Below, one piece after another: positions 8,966 through 17,565 of a DNA stretch of 64,000 nt. The stretch's first letter is position 1, and every line of letters starts with the position of its first letter. The translations under genes and the position numbers were made by a program. Below the pieces are notes generated by a model. That model was not told the origin of the DNA. It saw only the letters and a program-made list of their open reading frames with translations, and made no database searches. The stretch is from Paludibacter sp. (GTDB lineage Bacteria; Bacteroidota; Bacteroidia; Bacteroidales; Paludibacteraceae): positions 1 through 64,000 of the forward strand of contig JAQUWU010000025.1 of assembly GCA_028692715.1 (NCBI GenBank), given 5' to 3'.

Positions 8966-11900
8966 ATGGAGTATAATTTCGTTGAGCTAGAACAAAAGTG
9001 GCAATCATACTGGAAGGAAAATAAAACCTATAAAACAGATATTGACCAAAAAAAACCTAAATATTATGTGTTAGATATGTTTCCTTATCCTTCGGGTGCA
9101 GGATTGCATGTAGGTCATCCGCTTGGTTATATTGCATCAGATATTTTTAGTCGATATAAAAGATTGCAGGGTTTCAATGTGCTTCATCCAATGGGTTATG
9201 ATGCATACGGTTTACCTGCCGAACAATATGCAATTCAAACAGGACAACATCCTGCTGTTACCACACAAAAAAACATTGCCCGCTATCGTGAGCAACTTGA
9301 TAAAATAGGATTCTGTTACGATTGGGATCGTGAAATACGTACTTGTGAACCAAATTATTATATTTGGACACAATGGGCTTTTATCCAAATGTTTAATCAT
9401 TATTTTGATTCAAAATTGCAAAAAGCACAACCAATAGAGTCTCTCGTTAAATGTTTTGAAACATTAGGCACAAAGGACGTAAATGCAGCATGTACGGAAG
9501 AACTTTCATTTACAGCAGAAGAATGGAAAACAAAAACAGAAAAAGAGCAACAAGAAATTTTATTAAATTTCCGTATTGCTTATTTGGCCGATTTGAAAGT
9601 AAATTGGTGTCCGGCTTTGGGGACAGTTTTAGCAAACGATGAAGTGAGTGAAGGATTGTCTGTTCGTGGTGGATATCCTGTAGAACAGCGTGTTATGCGT
9701 CAGTGGAGTTTGCGTGTATCTGCTTATGCTCAACGGTTATTAGATGGTTTGAGCTCAGTTGATTGGACGGATTCGTTGACGGAAACACAAAAAAACTGGA
9801 TAGGACGTAGCGAAGGAGCTGAACTAAGGTTTTACCTCTCCCCAGCCCTCTCCAAAGGAGAGGGAGAATCGGGAGAAAATGATTCTAAGAACTCAGAAAG
9901 CATTAAAACTCCAGGTTATTATACCTCTAACAAGCTTGATTGGAGTTTATTGCATGATCATGCTAAAGCAATGAAGAGTGAGCCAACTGAAGCTGAAAGT
10001 ATATTGTGGGAAATGTTGCGTGCTAAGAAAACAGGATATAAGTTCAGACGCCAACATCAAATTGATAGATTTATTCCAGATTTCGTTTGTTTAGAAAGGA
10101 AACTTATAGTTGAGGTAGATGGAGAATATCATTTTACAGATGAGCATCGAGAACTTGATATAGCTCGAACAGAAATTCTTGAGGAATTAGGATATAAGAT
10201 TGTAAGATTTTCGAATGATGAGGTTAAAGAAACTCCTCATTTTGTTGTCGAAAAAATAATTGTTGAGTTACAAAAAACAGACAATTTAATCGGTAATGAT
10301 ACCTTGAAACAAAACGCTGCTTCTCTCTCCTTTAGAGAGGGTCAGGGAGAGGTCATTGAAGTTTTTACCACCCGTGCCGATACTATTTACGGTGTTACCT
10401 TTATGGTTCTGGCACCGGAAAGTGAATTGGTCTCAAAATTGACTACCAAGGAGCAAAAAGAAGAAGTAGAAAATTATATTGCAGCAACCAAAAAACGAAC
10501 AGAACGTGAACGTCTGGCCGATAGAAAAGTATCAGGGGTTTTTTCAGGATCGTATGCTGTCAACCCGGTGAGTGGAACAGAGATTCCGATTTGGATTTCC
10601 GATTATGTGTTGGCCGGTTACGGTACAGGTGCAATTATGGCTGTGCCTGCGCACGATAGCAGGGATTATGCATTTGCAAAACATTTTGATTTGCCCATTA
10701 TTCCACTGATTGAAGGATGTGATGTAAGTCGGGAAAGTTTAGACGCCAAAGAAGGAATTATGATGAATTCAGGCTTTTTGAATGGATTGACAGTAAAAGA
10801 AGCCATTGTAAAAGCTAAAGAATATATTGCCGAAAATAAATTAGGACGGGTAAAAGTGAATTTCCGTTTGCGAGATGCTATTTTTAGTCGCCAACGTTAC
10901 TGGGGCGAACCGTTCCCTGTTTATTACAAGGATGGAATGCCTTATATGTTGGACGAAAGCAAATTGCCGTTGGAATTACCTGAAGTGGATAAGTTTTTAC
11001 CCACTGAAAAAGGAGAACCACCACTGGGAAGAGCGAAAAATTGGTTTTATACCCCACCCCAAACCCTCCCCGAAGGTGAGGGAGCTAGCTCCGGTTCAAC
11101 TTTGCAAAATAATGATATTTTGCCATCTTCTCCTTCATTGGAGGGGACTGAGGGAAAGTCTTACCCTCTTGAACTGAATACCATGCCAGGATTTGCCGGT
11201 TCATCTGCGTATTATTTACGTTATATGGATCCGAAAAACGATAAAATGTTGGTAAGTCCAGAAGCAAATCAATACTGGCGTAATGTCGATTTATATATTG
11301 GCGGTACCGAACATGCTACCGGTCATCTTATCTACAGTCGTTTTTGGAATAAATTTCTTTATGATTTAGGAATAGTTTGTGAAGATGAACCGTTTAAAAA
11401 ACTGATTAATCAGGGAATGATTCAGGGACGTAGTAATTTTGTATATCGTATTAAAGATACCAACACTTTTGTGTCATTGAACCTGAAAGATCAATACGAA
11501 ACCACTCAGATTCATGTTGATGTAAACATTGTTTCGAATGATATTCTGGATACTGAAAAGTTCAAAAACTGGAATCCCGAATATAAAACGGCTGAGTTTA
11601 TATTGGAATACCCTACTCCAACCCTCCCCAAAGGGGATGGAGATAGCTCTGAAACAACATTGCAAAAATCTGAAAGTTTGCACATTTCCCCTCCTTTGGA
11701 GGGGACTAAGGGAAGGTATATTTGTGGTTGGGCAGTCGAAAAAATGTCCAAATCAATGTACAATGTGGTGAATCCGGATGATATTGTTGAAAAATACGGA
11801 GCGGACACTTTACGTTTGTACGAAATGTTTCTCGGACCATTGGAACAATCGAAACCCTGGGATACAAATGGAATTGATGGCGTTCACCGTTTTCTTAAAC

Positions 11901-12421
11901 GTCTCTGGAGTTTGTTTTATAAAGATGAAATTCTTCTAGTGAATGACGAAAAGGCAAATGCAGAAGAGTTGAAAATACTTCATAAAACTATTAAGAAAAT
12001 TACGTTTGATATTGAGAATTTCTCTTACAACACTTCTGTTTCGGCTTTCATGATTTGTGTTAACGAATTATTTACATTGAGATGCAGCAAGAAAGAAATT
12101 CTTGAACCTTTAGCAATTTTAATAGCACCTTTTGCTCCACATATTGCTGAAGAAATGTATCATATTTTAGGACATAATACAACCGTTTGCGATGCAAAAT
12201 TTCCGATTTGTAACGAAGATTATTTGGTGGAGAGCTCGGTTAAATATCCAATTTCGTTTAATGGGAAAGTACGTTTTATGCTACAATTGCCGGCAGATAT
12301 GAGTAAAGAAGATGTTGAAAAAACGGCTATGGCGAACGAACAAACAGCAAAATATCTAGATGGAAAAACACCTAAAAAAGTAATTGTTGTTCCGGGAAAG
12401 ATTGTGAATATCGTAATTTAA
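8966..12421 (+). CDS. leuS: leucyl-tRNA synthetase with three in-frame element insertions
   Basis: LeuRS charges tRNA-Leu and edits misacylated products. The signature HVGH (residues 48-51) and KMSKS (926-930) are intact, as are the editing-domain TTRADT motif and the C-terminal anticodon-binding region. The product is 1151 residues, roughly 250 longer than I expect for this phylum. The excess is three inserts: about residues 290-462, inside the CP1 editing domain and holding a DUF559 domain; about 696-731, before [14 protein letters not shown]; and about 881-917, nine residues before KMSKS. Each begins and ends with proline/glycine-rich peptide encoded by a palindromic repeat. Removing them restores an ordinary LeuRS of about 905 residues. 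No other leuS is visible in the window, so I infer that it is functional. A TAACTTTG -7 element is at 8893-8900. Confidence 0.96.
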   Translation: MEYNFVELEQKWQSYWKENKTYKTDIDQKKPKYYVLDMFPYPSGAGLHVGHPLGYIASDIFSRYKRLQGFNVLHPMGYDAYGLPAEQYAIQTGQHPAVTTQKNIARYREQLDKIGFCYDWDREIRTCEPNYYIWTQWAFIQMFNHYFDSKLQKAQPIESLVKCFETLGTKDVNAACTEELSFTAEEWKTKTEKEQQEILLNFRIAYLADLKVNWCPALGTVLANDEVSEGLSVRGGYPVEQRVMRQWSLRVSAYAQRLLDGLSSVDWTDSLTETQKNWIGRSEGAELRFYLSPALSKGEGESGENDSKNSESIKTPGYYTSNKLDWSLLHDHAKAMKSEPTEAESILWEMLRAKKTGYKFRRQHQIDRFIPDFVCLERKLIVEVDGEYHFTDEHRELDIARTEILEELGYKIVRFSNDEVKETPHFVVEKIIVELQKTDNLIGNDTLKQNAASLSFREGQGEVIEVFTTRADTIYGVTFMVLAPESELVSKLTTKEQKEEVENYIAATKKRTERERLADRKVSGVFSGSYAVNPVSGTEIPIWISDYVLAGYGTGAIMAVPAHDSRDYAFAKHFDLPIIPLIEGCDVSRESLDAKEGIMMNSGFLNGLTVKEAIVKAKEYIAENKLGRVKVNFRLRDAIFSRQRYWGEPFPVYYKDGMPYMLDESKLPLELPEVDKFLPTEKGEPPLGRAKNWFYTPPQTLPEGEGASSGSTLQNNDILPSSPSLEGTEGKSYPLELNTMPGFAGSSAYYLRYMDPKNDKMLVSPEANQYWRNVDLYIGGTEHATGHLIYSRFWNKFLYDLGIVCEDEPFKKLINQGMIQGRSNFVYRIKDTNTFVSLNLKDQYETTQIHVDVNIVSNDILDTEKFKNWNPEYKTAEFILEYPTPTLPKGDGDSSETTLQKSESLHISPPLEGTKGRYICGWAVEKMSKSMYNVVNPDDIVEKYGADTLRLYEMFLGPLEQSKPWDTNGIDGVHRFLKRLWSLFYKDEILLVNDEKANAEELKILHKTIKKITFDIENFSYNTSVSAFMICVNELFTLRCSKKEILEPLAILIAPFAPHIAEEMYHILGHNTTVCDAKFPICNEDYLVESSVKYPISFNGKVRFMLQLPADMSKEDVEKTAMANEQTAKYLDGKTPKKVIVVPGKIVNIVI
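9834..10353 (+). mobile_element. DUF559-carrying palindromic element inserted in leuS
   Basis: About 520 bp inserted in frame in the LeuRS editing domain, between EGAELRF and [11 protein letters not shown]. The two ends are inverted copies of each other: CCTCTCCCCAGCCCTCTCC at the left matches CCTCTCCCTGACCCTCTCT read from the right end, and each end also holds its own hairpin of the CTCTCC-AAA-GGAGAG type. Between them, residues about 323-435 form a complete DUF559 domain: a TEAE motif, [14 protein letters not shown], then VEVDGEYH and [12 protein letters not shown]. These are the acidic and histidine positions of a Vsr-like PD-(D/E)XK nuclease fold. The domain has the orientation and frame of leuS and no start of its own. 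Mobility is inferred from the structure; I see no clear target duplication. Confidence 0.8.
11051..11158 (+). repeat. miniature palindromic element in leuS, copy 2
   Basis: About 107 bp inserted in frame, encoding a peptide that starts [11 protein letters not shown] and ends [10 protein letters not shown]. The left arm (CCAAACCCTCCCCGAAGGTGAG) and right arm (CTCCTTCATTGGAGGGGACTGAGGG) are inverted relatives of each other and of the ends of the DUF559-carrying element at 9.8-10.4 kb. The interior is about 45 bp, includes TTGCAAAAT, and has no gene. Confidence 0.8.
11608..11716 (+). repeat. miniature palindromic element in leuS, copy 3
   Basis: About 107 bp in frame, encoding a peptide from [13 protein letters not shown] to PPLEGTKGR. 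It has the same arms, spacing and interior (AGCTCTGA, TTGCAAAA) as the copy at 11.05 kb. It separates FILE from [13 protein letters not shown], which are close together in LeuRS of related bacteria, so the KMSKS loop is preceded by a foreign loop of about 36 residues. Confidence 0.8.
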
Positions 12422-12448
12422 GCCCCCTATCCCCAAAAGGGGAATAAA
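12421..12448. repeat. GC-rich palindrome abutting the leuS stop codon
   Basis: The sequence GCCCCCTATCCCCAAAAGGGG starts right after the leuS stop codon. The short form of this repeat recurs through the window (12.55, 26.5, 52.8-55.5 kb). It may act as a 3' stem for leuS. Confidence 0.7.
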
Positions 12449-12477
12449 ATTGAATCATTTTTTTAATAACAGTTTTT

Positions 12478-13431
12478 ATGAAAAATAAGATTGACAAATT
12501 AAATGATAAAATCAATTCTGTTGAATCTCAGTTACTAGCTAAAAATCCCCCTTTAGGGGTTAGGGGTAAACAAACCTGGCGAAATATTCGTGAGTATATT
12601 TTTATTGCGATCGGACTGTTTATGTATGCCGGAGCGTGGAAAGGTCTTTTGCTGCCTCATAAAATTACGGGTGGTGGTGTAACGGGTATTGGTGCATTAC
12701 TTTATTATGCCACCAATATTCCTATCTCGGTTTCGTTTTTTATAATTAATTTCATATTGTTGGTAATCGCAGTTCGATCGGTTGGGTGGGAATTCAGTTT
12801 GCGGACTATTTATGGAGTTGCTCTAATAACAATATATTTCGCAATTTTACCACAAGCACCTTTAGGAACTTTTGTAAATGCCGATGAAAATTTTATGGCC
12901 TGTGTGTTGGGTGGAATATTAATGGGGACTGGTATTGGTATTGTTTTCCTCTCTAATGGAAGTTCCGGAGGTACCGATATTATAGCTAAAGTGGTCAATA
13001 AATATCGAAATGTTACTTTGGGAAGAATTTTGTTGTATTGTGATGTAATTATTATATCGTCATCCTATTTTCTGAAGTTTGGTAGCATTGAAACCATTGT
13101 TTATGGGCTAACGACGCTGGGTATCTCAACTGTTGCGGTAGATATGGTGATAAACGGTGTACGTCAATCGGTTCAGTTTTTTATATTTTCCAAGGAATAC
13201 GAACAAATAGCCAACAGAATAAATTTAGAAGTGCATCGCGGAGTTACTATTTTAGATGGTATGGGTTGGTATTCGAAAGAACCGGTGAAAGTAATAACGG
13301 TTATAGCACGCAAAAACGAATCGATTAAAATTTTTCGAATAGTAAAAGAAATTGACCCGAATGCATTTATTTCACAATCATCGGCAATTGGAGTTTACGG
13401 CGAAGGATTCGATGTGATAAAAAGCAAATAA
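12478..13431 (+). CDS. YitT family membrane protein (DUF161/DUF2179)
   Basis: The 317-residue protein has five to six predicted membrane segments between about residues 40 and 215 (for example FIAIGLFMYAGAW and VSFFIINFILLVIAV), with the glycine-rich GGGVTGIGALLYY and SNGSSGGTDIIAKVV typical of YitT proteins. The C-terminal soluble DUF2179 domain includes EVHRGVTILDGMGWYS. Substrate and role of this family are not established. The cytoplasmic N-terminus includes NPPLGVRGK, encoded by a copy of the palindromic repeat (12546-12568), so this segment is probably an acquired extension. The gene starts 56 bp after leuS, across another repeat copy. Confidence 0.88.
   Translation: MKNKIDKLNDKINSVESQLLAKNPPLGVRGKQTWRNIREYIFIAIGLFMYAGAWKGLLLPHKITGGGVTGIGALLYYATNIPISVSFFIINFILLVIAVRSVGWEFSLRTIYGVALITIYFAILPQAPLGTFVNADENFMACVLGGILMGTGIGIVFLSNGSSGGTDIIAKVVNKYRNVTLGRILLYCDVIIISSSYFLKFGSIETIVYGLTTLGISTVAVDMVINGVRQSVQFFIFSKEYEQIANRINLEVHRGVTILDGMGWYSKEPVKVITVIARKNESIKIFRIVKEIDPNAFISQSSAIGVYGEGFDVIKSK
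12546..12568. repeat. palindromic repeat inside the yitT-like coding region
   Basis: TCCCCCTTTAGGGGTTAGGGG lies in frame near codon 25 and encodes PPLGVRG. It matches the short intergenic repeats near modABC in reverse orientation. Confidence 0.75.
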
Positions 13432-13449
13432 CCTTCAAACAGATTCACA

Positions 13450-14601
13450 ATGAAAATTCTCTTTTTGGCTTCATGGTATCCAACTGATAAAAATCCAAAC
13501 TTTGGTGTGTTTATTAAGGAACATGCATATGCTATAAAAAAAGCAGGAAATGACATTGTTGTCTTGGCTTTAGTGATTCATAAAGATAAAAAACACTACG
13601 CTTTTTCTGTGACTGATTTTATTGATGATGAAGGAGTTAAAACAGTTTTGATTGAAATAAACACCAAATACAGCAATTATCTCAACCACATCATTTCATT
13701 TCAATTTTTTCTGATTAATAAATATTTTAAAAAGCTCATTCAACCAGATTTTCAACCGGATATTATACACTCTAATGTAATTTTTCCCTCCGGAATTCTT
13801 GGGCATAAACTATCAAAGTCTCTCGGGAAACCTCATGTCATAACCGAGCACTGGAGTAGGATAAAAGGGTTTTTACAAAAACCTGTTTTCGGTAAAATGG
13901 CAACAAGAAGTTACTTGGCAGCGGATGCCATATTTCCGGTATCTGAATTTCTGAAAAAAAACCTTTTGACCTTAATCCCGGCACTTGATAGTGATAAAAT
14001 TATACCTGTTCCCAATATAATTGACACAACTATTTTCAATTTTAAGACCAAAGTTCCATCAAAAGATACTATTCGGTTTTGTGCTGTGGCTACATGGGCT
14101 AATAAAAAAATTCCGGATAAAATACCTGAATTTTTTATTGAGGCATTGGGACAAATCTCTATTGAAAACAACAGGAAAATACAGTTGACGATGATTGGAG
14201 GCGGCGATAAAATTCAGGAGTTAAAAGAAATGTGTTTGATAAACAACATTGATGCAATATTTACCGGCTATCAGGATAAAACTGAAATTGCAAAACATCT
14301 AAAAGCAGCTGATTTTTTTGTTCATGCAAGTACTATCGAAACCTTTGGTGTGGTTGTGGCAGAGGCACTCATGTGTGGAACACCTGTGATTTGTTCAAAG
14401 GTAGGTGCGTTGCCCGAACTTATAAATGAATTCAATGGCATTATGTGTGAAAATACTCATGATAGTTGGGTGCAGGCTATCAATAATGCGATGAATACTG
14501 ATTTTGATTATCAGTTGATATCGCAGAATATCCAAGATGATTTTAGTTTGATTGGCATAGGAAACAAAATATCATTAATATATACAAATATAATACTATA
14601 A
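13450..14601 (+). CDS. glycosyltransferase family 4 (GT-B fold)
   Basis: The 383-residue protein is a GT4-type glycosyltransferase, expected to transfer a sugar from a nucleotide donor to a growing glycan on the cytoplasmic face of the membrane. The N-terminal domain begins MKILFLASWYPTDKNPNFGVF with a following HAYAIKKAG helix, and IIHSNVIFPSG is the domain-1 strand. In the C-terminal domain, ETFGVVVAEALMCGTPVI contains the E-x7-E donor-binding motif. Donor and acceptor cannot be told. It is 18 bp downstream of the YitT gene and is the first gene of the polysaccharide island. Confidence 0.9.
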   Translation: MKILFLASWYPTDKNPNFGVFIKEHAYAIKKAGNDIVVLALVIHKDKKHYAFSVTDFIDDEGVKTVLIEINTKYSNYLNHIISFQFFLINKYFKKLIQPDFQPDIIHSNVIFPSGILGHKLSKSLGKPHVITEHWSRIKGFLQKPVFGKMATRSYLAADAIFPVSEFLKKNLLTLIPALDSDKIIPVPNIIDTTIFNFKTKVPSKDTIRFCAVATWANKKIPDKIPEFFIEALGQISIENNRKIQLTMIGGGDKIQELKEMCLINNIDAIFTGYQDKTEIAKHLKAADFFVHASTIETFGVVVAEALMCGTPVICSKVGALPELINEFNGIMCENTHDSWVQAINNAMNTDFDYQLISQNIQDDFSLIGIGNKISLIYTNIIL

Positions 14602-14603
14602 AC

Positions 14604-15401
14604 ATGAGCAACATAATGCATTTTTATGGGAGAACCAAAAAGAATATTAAATTAGTTGGATTTGATTTAAGCACTTTCATTCATTTTTTTCCTGGTTTAT
14701 GGTTTTATATAACAGACTATGCTAAAATCAAAAAAGCTAAAGGAAGTGATTCTACATTTAAATTTGGACCTAGTAATCTCATTTTAAACGATCGTTTCTC
14801 TAAATCAGGGATAATGTCAGGGCATTATTTTTATCAAGATCTTTACGTTGCAAGAAAAATATTTGAAAATAATCCCAAAAGGCATATAGATGTTGGTTCG
14901 CGTACTGATGGTTTTGTTGCACATGTGGCTGTGTTTCGCGAAATTGAAGTTATTGATATCCGAGAACTGACTAATAACGTTAAAAATGTAAAATTCAGAC
15001 GGGCTGATTTAATGCAACTACCCGAAGATATTGTGGATGCTTATGATTCAGTATCATCACTTCATGTTATCGAACATTTTGGATTAGGGAGATATGGCGA
15101 TCCGATTGATTATTTTGGTCATTTGAAAGGAATAGATAACCTTACAAAGATACTTAGTAAAGGTGGAAGATTATATATTTCAGTACCAATAGGTTCTCAA
15201 AGAATTGAATTTAATGCTCATAGAGTATTTAATATTGAGTATTTGCTGAAAATTTTTGATAAGAATTTTGAATTAAATAGTTTTTCCTATGTGGATGATA
15301 AAGGTGATTTCTATGAAAATATTGTTTTAAACAATATTGATATTCAGTCGAATTTAGGTTGCAAGTATGGTTGTGGTATTTTTGAGTTGACAAAAAAATA
15401 A
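14604..15401 (+). CDS. DUF268 family protein (methyltransferase-like)
   Basis: The 265-residue protein matches the DUF268 pattern: HIDVGSRTDGFVAHVA, EVIDIRELTN, then SSLHVIEHFGLGRYGDPIDY and a GGRLYISVPIG strand. The order of motifs is that of a class I SAM methyltransferase, with VGSR in the glycine-loop position, but activity is not established for the family. It starts 2 bp after the preceding glycosyltransferase, so the two are coupled. DUF268 proteins commonly sit in glycan loci. Confidence 0.82.
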   Translation: MSNIMHFYGRTKKNIKLVGFDLSTFIHFFPGLWFYITDYAKIKKAKGSDSTFKFGPSNLILNDRFSKSGIMSGHYFYQDLYVARKIFENNPKRHIDVGSRTDGFVAHVAVFREIEVIDIRELTNNVKNVKFRRADLMQLPEDIVDAYDSVSSLHVIEHFGLGRYGDPIDYFGHLKGIDNLTKILSKGGRLYISVPIGSQRIEFNAHRVFNIEYLLKIFDKNFELNSFSYVDDKGDFYENIVLNNIDIQSNLGCKYGCGIFELTKK

Positions 15402-15417
15402 ATACATAGATGTCTGT

Positions 15418-16311
15418 ATGATAATTGTTAGTTTGTTCGGAGGTTTAGGAAATCAGATGTTTCAATATGCCACAGCAAAGGCTATTGCATTTAAACTTGG
15501 TGTGGAGTTAAAACTGGATGTTTCTCTGCTTCAGGATCGAAGTCCCCGAAAAAATTTTACCTATAGAGATTATGAATTAAATGTGTTTTGTTTGAACGAG
15601 GATATTGCAACTATCAAAGAAGTCCGGAAATATGTACCTGATTTATGGAATAGTCCAAAAATTGTACATGCTTTTTATCATTTGAAACGCAAACTTTACA
15701 GAAGTCATTATTATTTTGAGAAAAAGAAATATCTAATAGAATCAGACGTTTTCAATATTAAGGATAATACTTATATCTATGGTTATTTTCAATCAGAGAA
15801 ATACTTTACTGATTATAGTTCCGAATTGCTCGATACTTTCAGTTTCGTTTCTGGTATAAATAAAGAGAATAAAGATCTTATCGGGCAAATAGAGAAAAAT
15901 AATTCGGTGTCAATTCATATTCGAAGAGGAGATTTTGTAAATTCCCCCTTTCAGTTGTTACAATTAGAAACTTATTATCTTCCTGCCATAGAGGCTATTC
16001 AACAAAAAGCCACTGATTTGACTTTCTATATATTCACCAATGACCACGAATGGGCCTCAGAACAATTTAGAAATGTGAATATCAAGAAGATTTTTGTTGA
16101 TATTAATAACAATAGTATGTCATATATGGATATGATTTTAATGAGTCATTGTAATCATAATATATGTGCTAACAGCTCATTTAGTTGGTGGGGAGCTTGG
16201 CTAAATCGACATCCCGATAAAATTGTTTATGTCCCTAAAAACTGGTTCAAAACGAATGAAGTAGAAATAGAGAGATGTGATTTAATTCCCAATGACTGGA
16301 TAATTATATAA
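15418..16311 (+). CDS. alpha-1,2-fucosyltransferase-like protein (GT11)
   Basis: The 297-residue length and motifs fit family GT11, which transfers L-fucose from GDP-fucose to galactose in alpha-1,2 linkage. FGGLGNQMFQYATAKAIA at the N-terminus and SIHIRRGDF (the HxRRxD motif) near residue 165 are diagnostic. NICANSSFSWWGAWL is the C-terminal family block. It is the last gene of the plus-strand trio beginning at 13.45 kb. No GDP-fucose synthesis genes are in the window. Confidence 0.93.
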   Translation: MIIVSLFGGLGNQMFQYATAKAIAFKLGVELKLDVSLLQDRSPRKNFTYRDYELNVFCLNEDIATIKEVRKYVPDLWNSPKIVHAFYHLKRKLYRSHYYFEKKKYLIESDVFNIKDNTYIYGYFQSEKYFTDYSSELLDTFSFVSGINKENKDLIGQIEKNNSVSIHIRRGDFVNSPFQLLQLETYYLPAIEAIQQKATDLTFYIFTNDHEWASEQFRNVNIKKIFVDINNNSMSYMDMILMSHCNHNICANSSFSWWGAWLNRHPDKIVYVPKNWFKTNEVEIERCDLIPNDWIII

Positions 16312-16344
16312 TAAAAATGGTGTAACGTTTGCTGAAATATCTTA

Positions 16345-17484
16345 TTAAGAGAAATCTTCTAATACTTCAATTTCAGCTTTAATACAAAGAAATTTAAGAA
16401 GTTCTTCCAATTGTACTTTCTCAGCTTTTGCTTTTATACGAATACACTTAAACCCTATTGGCAAATTTTCAATCAGTTCTTTGCAAATAGATGATACGGT
16501 ATTGTTTTTGAGATCGTGATAGAATTTACGGGCCTCACTTGGTCTATACGAAATTTCTATTGGTGATTGCAGCATTATGGTTCGCTCGGATTTTTTTTCG
16601 TAAAACAGAATCAAATTGTCGAAATAGTCGGTATAAGCGTTTTCTGTCCTTTGTTTCATGCTTCGGATATTGGCTTTGTAACATTTTGCAATATGCCGTT
16701 TCGATGCTTTTTTATTTAATACCGGCCCTTTTATTTTAAACCGTCTCAACAATTCTTTTTGAATAAGTGGAAATGGAACGGTAAAATAATCTGACAAAAA
16801 GAAGATAGATCTGAAACGGGTAAAATAAACCTCGAAATTTCCAATGACAGAATTTGTGTAGTTTTGGTCGTAAACCCGATAATGATACCAGGGAGTGGAG
16901 GTGTATTTTAAATTCAAACTGGTGACATTTTCATCCTGAAATTTCAACCAATAAGGCATATAATAGCTCAAATAATTATATCTCACATTTTTTTCAAATG
17001 CACTTCTGCGAACAAAAAAATGATCGAATGTGATATTTGAGCCTAACAGCGTGATTAGTTTTTCAACTGCACTTTTATCCATTCTTTTTGGGGCTGGACC
17101 AACCTCGTCGGGTTTTCCCGAATCGAAAAACTGATGAAAATCTCCATAAATTCCATCTATTTCGGGGTCTGAAAAATGCTCCAGATTTCTTTGCAAACAA
17201 TCGTTTGAATATAGACTGTCATCGGAATGCAACATCAATACGATATCGCCTGTAATGTATTGACAAAGATTATTTAAAGCCACTAATTGACCTTTATTTT
17301 CCTGACGAAAATAATGAATCCTTTTGTCATTTAGCCCGGCAACAGCCTTTTTAGTATTATCTTTACTGCCATCATCCATTATCAATAGTTCCCAGTTTGA
17401 ATAGGTCTGATCAATAACAGATTGTAGGGACGAAACTATGTGTTTTTCATCATTGTAGGTGGGCATTATAATTGAAATCTTCAT
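16345..17484 (-). CDS. glycosyltransferase family 2 (GT-A fold)
   Basis: The 379-residue protein opens with the GT2 nucleotide-sugar domain: ISIIMPTYNDEKHI, then QTYSNWELLIMDDGSKDNT and the metal-binding LMLHSDDS (DxD-like) near residue 90. The C-terminal 150 residues are basic and not recognisable, and no membrane anchor is evident. It is convergent with the fucosyltransferase gene and belongs to the minus-strand half of the polysaccharide island. Sugar specificity is not predictable. Confidence 0.9.
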   Translation of the reverse strand: MKISIIMPTYNDEKHIVSSLQSVIDQTYSNWELLIMDDGSKDNTKKAVAGLNDKRIHYFRQENKGQLVALNNLCQYITGDIVLMLHSDDSLYSNDCLQRNLEHFSDPEIDGIYGDFHQFFDSGKPDEVGPAPKRMDKSAVEKLITLLGSNITFDHFFVRRSAFEKNVRYNYLSYYMPYWLKFQDENVTSLNLKYTSTPWYHYRVYDQNYTNSVIGNFEVYFTRFRSIFFLSDYFTVPFPLIQKELLRRFKIKGPVLNKKASKRHIAKCYKANIRSMKQRTENAYTDYFDNLILFYEKKSERTIMLQSPIEISYRPSEARKFYHDLKNNTVSSICKELIENLPIGFKCIRIKAKAEKVQLEELLKFLCIKAEIEVLEDFS

Positions 17485-17565
17485 AACCTTATTTATAGTA
17501 GTTTTTTAAAGAAGTACGAATATCTATTGTATGGAATGTATAGTGAAAAACTATTTTTTCCCCTT

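Noticed and set aside
9834-10353. Possibility that the leuS insert is an intein
   Set aside because: No Hint-domain blocks (N-terminal Cys with splicing motifs, C-terminal His-Asn) are present; the ends are Pro/Gly-rich repeat-encoded peptide.
9834-10353. Possibility that the leuS insert is a group I or II intron
   Set aside because: The insert is open in the leuS frame throughout and lacks intron core features I can recognise.
11474-11808. Antisense frames inside leuS near 11.5-11.8 kb
   Set aside because: Shadows of leuS and of the palindromic insert, which is open in several frames by composition.
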